A stretch of DNA of 64,000 nucleotides from NCBI GenBank assembly GCA_033439685.1, contig JAUEDM010000002.1, positions 5,022,001-5,086,000 on the forward strand, read 5' to 3'. The number at the start of each line of letters is the position of its first letter. Positions within the stretch are counted from its first letter, which is position 1. The position numbers were made by a program, and so were the translations under genes. Below, piece by piece: positions 57,741-64,000 of this stretch. The notes under the pieces were generated by a model. That model saw only the letters and a list, made by a program, of their open reading frames with translations, was not told the origin of the DNA and made no database searches. Source of the DNA: Apodospora peruviana (Eukaryota; Ascomycota; Sordariomycetes; Sordariales; Lasiosphaeriaceae).

Positions 57741-58422
57741 GAGATGGCTTTCCCCATACAGAAATTAGGATAGTGGGCTGAAATATGCTCTGTTCGTCTA
57801 CTCGCCAGTATACACAACAACTGAATCAGTGAGCCGACAAACAAGAGTGTCTCCTTCGCTGATCTCTTCGTGAAATCCCCCATGGTTCTTCCCATTCCCG
57901 ATTACAGGGGCTCAAGCGTTGAGCACAGGTAAAGGAGAAAATTGTCATCAGGCTCATATCTGCCTATGTCAAGTGTGATGTCTACTACGTCGGTGGCCTA
58001 GATGACTCGAGATACAAGGACAGAGCCTTACGGCAATGGAAGGCAGTAATGGACGGGTACCTACTTATAATACCAAATATCCAAACTGCTGTTATTATGG
58101 GAATGGACAAGGAGATAAGAAAATAGAGACCTCGTTACATACATCTCTTTTGTATTTGGTGGACTAGTATCTGTATCTCATACTTCCCGAAGGGTCTGGT
58201 GTAGCTTTCTCTTTCTATGTATGCTGTATTGTCTGATATAATTTAGCGAGTTATTATCCAGTGTCTCTCAAGGTATGTAATTTCGATACAGACATGTAAA
58301 CAATGCATGATTTGAGTATTAGCCTAGCCTTTTGTATCCTCCACTTCATCCCCTGTTTTCATTATCGCAACAATCCATGAACATTCACATTTATTATATA
58401 CTATATATCCAGTATCCCATCC
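57741..58422. other. Convergent intergenic interval
   Basis: About 680 bp lie between the beta-glucosidase stop and the 3' end of the broken secreted-protein gene. The interval is AT-rich toward its right end. I see no open frame of note and no repeat. Confidence 0.5.
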
Positions 58423-58974
58423 TCACTCACGGCCTCCAACCCCGGTATACTCGATAGTCGCACACCCGCCGCCGAGGGCATACACAGCCCCCTGTCCTGG
58501 CTTCGTCGGCGCCTCAGGGAAATCAATGGCCCCAAACTTCCACACTTCAGGACGCCAGACACGGACGTGTAAGTGCCGGAGTAGCTCGTCACGGTGGTCG
58601 TTGGGATAACGTCGTTGGTGCACACCGTGGTCTTGATGGTCATGGCCGCGAAGTCGCTTGTCGTTGTCGTCTGGACGGTCTGCGTCACCGCGTCCAGGGA
58701 CACGGTCTCGGTTCCGTACACATTTGACCAGTAAGTTACCGGCGTGGCGACGGTGCTGACCTGCACGTACGAGGTCGAGGTCGAGGTCTCGACCGGCGCG
58801 ACGATGCTACTGGTAATAGCGGTACGCGAGTAGCTCATCGGGATGGGGTACACCCAGGCGCTGCCGGACTGTGTTCCGCAGCTGATCGAGTTGCCGTACT
58901 CGATGCTGGTGCTTGCCCACTGCGTGTGGGCTAGCTGGAAGCTTCCCACGAGGGTCAGGAGACGGAGGTAAGCA
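58423..58974 (-). pseudogene. Secreted Ser/Thr-rich protein gene with interrupted reading frame
   Basis: On the minus strand a Ser/Thr/Val-rich frame (58949 downward) looks like a fungal extracellular protein. It begins LRLLTLVGSFQLAHTQ, resembling the end of a signal peptide, then runs through repeated TSTS/TTVT segments with a few cysteines. It has no ATG of its own: the plausible start (58974-58972) is in another frame and meets a stop after six codons. At the other end a convincing C-terminus (FGAIDFPEAPTKPG, then ALGGGCATIEYTGVG, stop 58425-58423) is also in a different frame, the same one as the ATG. The gene is thus shifted at both ends. Decay, sequencing errors or an unusual splice are possible; GTGACG...GGAAG could act as a 56-nt intron at the 3' shift, but the acceptor is weak. 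I do not recognise the family. Confidence 0.45.
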
Positions 58975-59830
58975 TCTTGTCGGTGATCGATCAGGAGGTA
59001 GCAGAGAAAGCGAGCGTGCTGGAGAGATATCGTGCAGTTGAAGGTTTGGTAATCATCGTCCCATATAGTTCTATATTCCCAATATCCCGGGCTGTCGGGA
59101 CTCTCGTACCAGATCCCAGGTGATTTCTAGCGCGTTGTGCTCAATGCAATTCTACACTGAGCTCACACTGAGGCCACATGACGATCCAATTCCCGCCATA
59201 TCTCGTATTCGAACCGGGTGAGATGGCCATGTTATATAATAAGTTAACAGTTTGTAGATACTCACCAGTTAACTTCAAAATCAAGCTCGGAAGCGGCTCG
59301 AGCCGTCCAATAATATACCGCTGCTCCCCGGCTCTCATTCATTCCAACTATGGTTCTTAATCCGCCATCTTTCCTCCCTCAAAGTACTCCGTAGTATCCA
59401 AGATCCAAAATCCATACATTTCCCCATCCCAATCGACTTCCACCCAAGTCCAAAACAACGACATTGACCCCTTACTGAACAACAACACACGTAGGAGTCA
59501 GGTCGACTGCTTGAATGGGTATTTTTTGCAATATCAAACTACTATGTAGATGGTTGCCGCTAGTATACGTACTACGTCTCAGTGTATGATCGTAGTACGT
59601 AATCTGGTATCGTTTTCTTCAAGAAAGGGGGGAAAAACAGTAAATCACATATCCACCACCGCTGAAACAGGGTTCCAAATCTAGCTTGCTTCATACCTCC
59701 TCCCTCTCTCCCCGCTTTTACATGGCCGTGCTGTCCCTTCTGCCAGGGAAGAAGTAACCAGAATATTGGACCCATGATAACCTTCTGCAGCCATATTTAC
59801 AACCTTTGCGACCCGAAGTCCACCCAATAA
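58975..59830. other. Intergenic interval before Sac3
   Basis: This ~850-bp interval holds the upstream region of the broken secreted-protein gene and the 3' flank of Sac3. Near 59200-59220 a minus-strand GGTTCGAATAC resembles a B box but lacks its last two bases and any A box. No gene is supported. Confidence 0.45.
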
Positions 59831-62800
59831 TCAGCCCGGATTCCCCAGCATCGACAGCTCCACCTGCTCGTGCATGAGCGGACGGTCCTGATCCAACTGG
59901 TCCATCGTCTCATTCAGCTCGCGTATCATCCTCTGCACGTCCTCTACCATCGCACTAGTCTCGGCCCTACCGATGTGTGACTTCTTCGTAGACCGCTCAT
60001 AACCGACGTCACTCATGTCATCGTCGTCGTCCGCTGCGTTCCTCTTCCTCTTCGGACTGCCTTCCTTTCTGCTGGTAGCAGCCGGCGGGGATGGTGATGA
60101 AAATATGCTTCCTCCGGAAGGGCTTTGCTGGTGTGACGCCGCGAAGGAGGTGTACCCGCTGATGCTATGGTGGTGTTGATGTATCCTCGGCTTTCTAAAC
60201 CTGGCTAAATTCAGCAGCTCCCTCGAGGGAAGACTTGACGATCCATGGTCATTGCTCTCCTCGTCGTCAGATGTCGGATCGATTACAAGCTCTTTGCCAG
60301 GCCCTAGACCGCAATCACCGATACCCTCGAACCTCTTGCCCTTCTTCATGGGCTTGGCGATGGCTTCCGGCAACCAGTCACCATTCGGCATCGGCACGAA
60401 ACCGCGGGCCCGCAAATCCCAATGCCTCGATTTGAAACCGCTGGTCTGGTTGACGCTCTTGCGCTTAGGGTCTTGCTCGCCGTCGGACGACTCGTCAGCC
60501 GAACGCTTCCGGGAGAAATTCGTGGTGCGGGTTGTCGAGGCTGGGAGAGATTGGCGGAATCTGGACGATGAGCCATTGATCGAGCTGCTTGCCGACAAAC
60601 TCCTCCGGGGCTCGAGGCCAAACTTCTCACGAAGAGTCCTGGTCTTCCCGCCTTCCAATTTATCGGTGGTAGTGCTGTCCGGCGACTGAGCTGGTTGGCG
60701 AGGGGCCATGAGCGACCGCCTTGGCGGTTCCAGTTCAAGCTCGGACTCGGCATAACTAGAGCCCCAAGGTCCGGCATTGGCGACATCCCTCACAACACGA
60801 CGGGCGGCGCCGCGCTCGTCACGAAGACCAGAGAAGATGCCACTGGCCAGGGGGAGCTGTTCCTCCATGCTTGGTCGACGCTCAGACATCGCCATTTGAC
60901 TAAGACGCCGCCCATCTTCCTCGAGTCTCCTCCTCGCAGCTTTTCTCTCTGCAGCAGCCGCTTTCGCCATTTTCTCCCTTTTCCGCTTTGCTTCAGCCCG
61001 CTCATGCTCCCTGTGCAGCCGCATTTTCTCTTTGCCTGCTCGGAGGATGCGTTTCCTTGCCAGTGCTCTGGCATTTTCCTGCCATCTATAGAAGTACTTG
61101 ACGCGCAGGTTGTAGTTCTGAAACTTGCGGGCTTCTTCCCAGGACCTGTCATCTTCCTCCTTGCGTATCCTTTCCGCCTCTGATGCTTCCCAGTTTGTAA
61201 ACACTTCAGAGACTAGGTCCTGGACAGTCGCGCGGGTAAACTCCTCCAACAAGCCACCATCACCCTGGACGAACCATTTCGTAAAGTCACCCATAAGATC
61301 TACCTTTGTAGGGGGTTGTTGGGTGAGTGTTGCTTGTGAGGTACCGCCCGTGAGCTGAGGTGGAGCGAATATTCCACCTGCAAGACCAGTTGTGGGAGTA
61401 CTTGGGAGCACAGAGCCGGATGCAGAGGGAAGTGGCTGCTGTGCAGCTGGTGGAGTAGCTATAGGAGTAGTCGTAGGAGCAGGTTGAGGCTGCGCGCTAA
61501 GCTTCGGCGTGCCTGTTATCGAAGGAGGTGTGACCTTGATGGAAGGGACAGCCGGGGTGGGGTCGTGTGTAGCTGCGGCTCCTGTACTGGTAGAAGATTG
61601 AGGCTTTACCCCTGGGAAGAAGTTGCCCCATGATGTAGAGGGATCGTTCTTGGGAGTAGATGAGAGAATTGAAGCTGGTGCGGCAGGCATAGCGGGGAAT
61701 GTTGGCTTGACTGCTGAGGCATCTTTTGAAGACACATCCTTATTGCTAACTGCGGCAGGGAAGAACGTGGCTGGTTTTGGCGTATCTTGTGATGCAGTGT
61801 TCGTCGGCTGTGATGCTGGTGATTCTGCTGGCGGAAAAAGGGGATTAGGTGTGGCAGAGGGTTTTAATATAGAGAATGAAAGGGTGGATGGTCCGGTTGT
61901 TGATGCTGTGGCAGCCTTCAGTCCAGAAAAGGTTGGAGTTGACGATCCTAGCACTGGTTGGGGGGACTGAGCGGCCAGACCCAATACCCCTAACTGTGGT
62001 GATGGAGTATGTGTTGGAGGTTGTGTGGTCTGGGAGAACGGACTAGAGGTAGTCGTCTGGCCCAGAGCAGGGCTGTGCTTAGCGAGGAACGGCGACGCCG
62101 AAGCCTGTGGCGCTGAGATGACGCCGTTCGCTGGTCTTGTGTCCTTAACACTAAAAGAGGCAGCAGTTGGTGTCGGTGACGAGACAAGTTCCTCCGCAGC
62201 AGCCTTAGCGGGAGCTTCAACTATCCGACTTTGAGTGACGAAGAGATCGTCCGGACTGTTATTCTGTTGTATCTCCTCGGGCTCTTCGTATATCGTGTTA
62301 AATATGACATTGGGAAGCGACTGTGCGCCACGCTTTCGCTCTATCATTTGGCCAGAATACGAGTGAGGTACCCTTGGCGACGGCACATACTTCTTCTTGT
62401 TGTTGAGAAGTAGGTAGGGCTCGGGCGGAGCTGCCTTGCCGTCGGGGGCCCATGATGAAAATTCGAAGCCATGCAGCTCGATGAATTCTTTGGCTTCCTC
62501 ATTGGTGTCGAACCTCAGCATCTCGTTCAGATCTGACACCGAAATAGTTCTCGGCGCGTCTCGGTGACGCGCGTACCCCCTGACCAGATTTCGAAGGATG
62601 TTCTGGCGCACAAAGGTAAAATGAACTGCTGCAACACAAGCCATGGTATAAGACACTCTCGGGTCCTCCACGATCTGAAAGTAGTTCATGAAGCCAACAT
62701 CGGACAGTGATGTCGGCCGCCGTGGCTTGATAGGTCCCTTGGGCTCTCGCAGATCGTCTAGGACTTGCATGAGAGACATAGCTGTCTGAATCTCTTTCGA

Positions 62801-64000
62801 TTCGAACCAATACTCCTTTCCCCACTGGGGAATTCTCTTTGCTATAGAGGAATCGTGTGCGTTGAGGAGAAGGTAGTAGGCTCGGAACTCTGGTTCGTTC
62901 TCGCAGTGGACACCCTTTTCACGGCATAAGTCGTAGGCCTCAATTAGAGAAAGGATCGTTCTACCCAGCTGCTCGATTTCTTGTTTTTGGTCAAAATCCT
63001 CGTTTGCGAACCCCTTGCGCGACAGCAAATGGAAAGATGTGGCGTGGAACCGGGTCAGCGTCTCGAAGACAAACACCATCGCCTTCATCTCCTCTTTGGA
63101 CTTTTGGGAGTGGAACGTGAAATCTTTTCGCACTGCCCTGGTCCTGTCCCACAGGAAGTTGTGCATTGACGGTAGATTGTTGTCGGACTGTAGGAGATCG
63201 TTGAACAGGTAGTCAATTGTCCTCCGTAAGGCGTCAACCGAGCGGACATCCATAGGTAAAGGTGCGTCCTGGCCTGCAGCTGAGCGCCCAAATTTCTTCA
63301 CCATCCGGGAAACGTCCGGCCACATAGTCAGGTCAGGTCGAGTCTCCTTCTCTTCATTCTTGATGTCAAACTCGGCGATGCGAGAAATCTGTTCAAATTC
63401 CGGGCACATATCCTCGCAAATGCCCTTGAAAGGAAGAGCATCTTCGAGTCTCCGCCTCTTCTCCGGATCGTCGATAAGCTCGGCTTTCCTTAACGTGCTG
63501 TAGACCTTGGTTCGGTACTTTTTGTAGGACTCCTTGAGAGCGTCCACAGCACCGCGCCTGTTGGGGTTGCCAGGTTCCGGTGGCCATTGCGGTGGTTTGA
63601 TGTTTTGCTTCTCCAAGTGACTATATAACTTGTTGGCAAAGTCGAATGCAAATGGGGATAGCTCCTTAGTCCGCTGGGAAGGTTCTCGAGTCGGAGCGGC
63701 GTAGGTTCTCTTCTTAAATGGGGCTTGATTTCGTTTTCCGTCTGGGCGTTCGATCTGCTTCTTCTTCTGACCAGAGTCAAATTTCTTGGCCAACTCCGCC
63801 CCTTGATTGTTTTGTCTTGCTGGACCCTTTGCCTCGCCAAACACGCTGGGTTGTGCGCCATTCTGGCCGCCAAACCCATTGATTGGCGCAGGTGACTTGG
63901 ATCGTCGTGTCGCATCGAAACCCGCCGCACCGAAACCGGTGGACTCTTTTAACGGGCCATTGGGTGGCGGCTGTGTCCCAAACGTGGAGGGTTTCTGGAA
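59831..64000 (-). CDS. Sac3/GANP-domain mRNA export factor, TREX-2 scaffold (5' end cut off)
   Basis: The minus-strand frame is open from the window edge to a stop at 59833-59831, at least 1389 residues, with the N-terminus missing. Sac3 is the scaffold of TREX-2, which ties transcribing genes to the nuclear pore and promotes mRNA export. The GANP/Sac3 domain is plain: PFKGICEDMCPEFEQISR, then LRRTIDYLFNDLLQ, HNFLWDRTRAVRKDF, LLLNAHDSSIAKRIPQW and YFQIVEDPRVSYTMACVAAVHF. N-terminal to it are scattered FG motifs (STFGT, TGFGAAGF, NGFGGQ, SVFGE), as in proteins that touch nucleoporins or export receptors. A long Thr/Pro/Ser-rich region follows, then a charged helical segment (RVKYFYRWQENARALARKR) that probably corresponds to the Cdc31/Sus1-binding CID. 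The C-terminal third is disordered. The visible gene has no intron. Confidence 0.93.
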   Translation of the reverse strand, partial: FQKPSTFGTQPPPNGPLKESTGFGAAGFDATRRSKSPAPINGFGGQNGAQPSVFGEAKGPARQNNQGAELAKKFDSGQKKKQIERPDGKRNQAPFKKRTYAAPTREPSQRTKELSPFAFDFANKLYSHLEKQNIKPPQWPPEPGNPNRRGAVDALKESYKKYRTKVYSTLRKAELIDDPEKRRRLEDALPFKGICEDMCPEFEQISRIAEFDIKNEEKETRPDLTMWPDVSRMVKKFGRSAAGQDAPLPMDVRSVDALRRTIDYLFNDLLQSDNNLPSMHNFLWDRTRAVRKDFTFHSQKSKEEMKAMVFVFETLTRFHATSFHLLSRKGFANEDFDQKQEIEQLGRTILSLIEAYDLCREKGVHCENEPEFRAYYLLLNAHDSSIAKRIPQWGKEYWFESKEIQTAMSLMQVLDDLREPKGPIKPRRPTSLSDVGFMNYFQIVEDPRVSYTMACVAAVHFTFVRQNILRNLVRGYARHRDAPRTISVSDLNEMLRFDTNEEAKEFIELHGFEFSSWAPDGKAAPPEPYLLLNNKKKYVPSPRVPHSYSGQMIERKRGAQSLPNVIFNTIYEEPEEIQQNNSPDDLFVTQSRIVEAPAKAAAEELVSSPTPTAASFSVKDTRPANGVISAPQASASPFLAKHSPALGQTTTSSPFSQTTQPPTHTPSPQLGVLGLAAQSPQPVLGSSTPTFSGLKAATASTTGPSTLSFSILKPSATPNPLFPPAESPASQPTNTASQDTPKPATFFPAAVSNKDVSSKDASAVKPTFPAMPAAPASILSSTPKNDPSTSWGNFFPGVKPQSSTSTGAAATHDPTPAVPSIKVTPPSITGTPKLSAQPQPAPTTTPIATPPAAQQPLPSASGSVLPSTPTTGLAGGIFAPPQLTGGTSQATLTQQPPTKVDLMGDFTKWFVQGDGGLLEEFTRATVQDLVSEVFTNWEASEAERIRKEEDDRSWEEARKFQNYNLRVKYFYRWQENARALARKRILRAGKEKMRLHREHERAEAKRKREKMAKAAAAERKAARRRLEEDGRRLSQMAMSERRPSMEEQLPLASGIFSGLRDERGAARRVVRDVANAGPWGSSYAESELELEPPRRSLMAPRQPAQSPDSTTTDKLEGGKTRTLREKFGLEPRRSLSASSSINGSSSRFRQSLPASTTRTTNFSRKRSADESSDGEQDPKRKSVNQTSGFKSRHWDLRARGFVPMPNGDWLPEAIAKPMKKGKRFEGIGDCGLGPGKELVIDPTSDDEESNDHGSSSLPSRELLNLARFRKPRIHQHHHSISGYTSFAASHQQSPSGGSIFSSPSPPAATSRKEGSPKRKRNAADDDDDMSDVGYERSTKKSHIGRAETSAMVEDVQRMIRELNETMDQLDQDRPLMHEQVELSMLGNPG

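Noticed and set aside
59205..59220. B-box-like GGTTCGAATAC on the minus strand
   Set aside because: It lacks the final CC, has no A box at a suitable distance and no pairing stems.

Overview
The window is 64 kb of nuclear DNA from a filamentous ascomycete (Pezizomycotina, most likely a Sordariomycete). The grounds are short introns (41-157 nt) with fungal donor and CTAAC-type branch sites, long serine/glutamine-rich and acidic low-complexity regions, a fungal Zn2Cys6 regulator, and fungal forms of Wee1, Mrc1, Ada1, Med1 and Sac3. I cannot name the species. There are no bacterial-type operons, CRISPR arrays, phages or rRNA genes.

Layout. Positions 1-6610 have no gene I can defend beyond an open frame at the left edge. 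A Zn2Cys6 transcription factor follows (6611-9505), then about 3.4 kb of apparently empty DNA. At 12888-16068 one reading frame joins a fungal rhodopsin-like seven-helix domain to a complete fucose/glucose-permease-type MFS transporter; this is the most unusual gene here. Its 3' flank (16.4-17.2 kb) holds a hairpin-rich block ending in a T run, a polypurine tract between direct repeats, and a minus-strand pair of perfect Pol III A and B boxes. Next come a 14-helix MFS transporter of the vacuolar amino-acid type (minus) and class II dihydroorotase (plus), sharing a divergent promoter with a short telomere-type repeat. Gamma-tubulin complex component 3 (minus) and the SAGA subunit Ada1/Hfi1 (plus) form a second divergent pair.

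From 28.9 kb the genes are largely replication, checkpoint and transcription machinery: Mrc1/claspin (plus), Wee1 kinase (minus, with 4.3 kb of non-coding DNA upstream), Mediator subunit 1 (minus), an unrecognised coiled-coil protein (plus), a UBR7/Mlo2-type UBR-box protein (minus) and MCM2 (plus). The right end holds an intracellular GH3 beta-glucosidase with an inserted PA14 domain, a secreted Ser/Thr-rich protein whose frame is broken at both ends, and the TREX-2 mRNA-export scaffold Sac3, cut by the window edge.

How they fit together. Mrc1, Wee1, MCM2 and the gamma-tubulin component all act in S phase or mitosis. Two of them (Mrc1 and MCM2) carry ACGCG-type sites upstream, as expected of G1/S targets of MBF. 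Ada1, Med1 and Sac3 serve transcription and mRNA export. Gene models were built by eye from frames, splice sites and family similarity; no alignment or database search was run.
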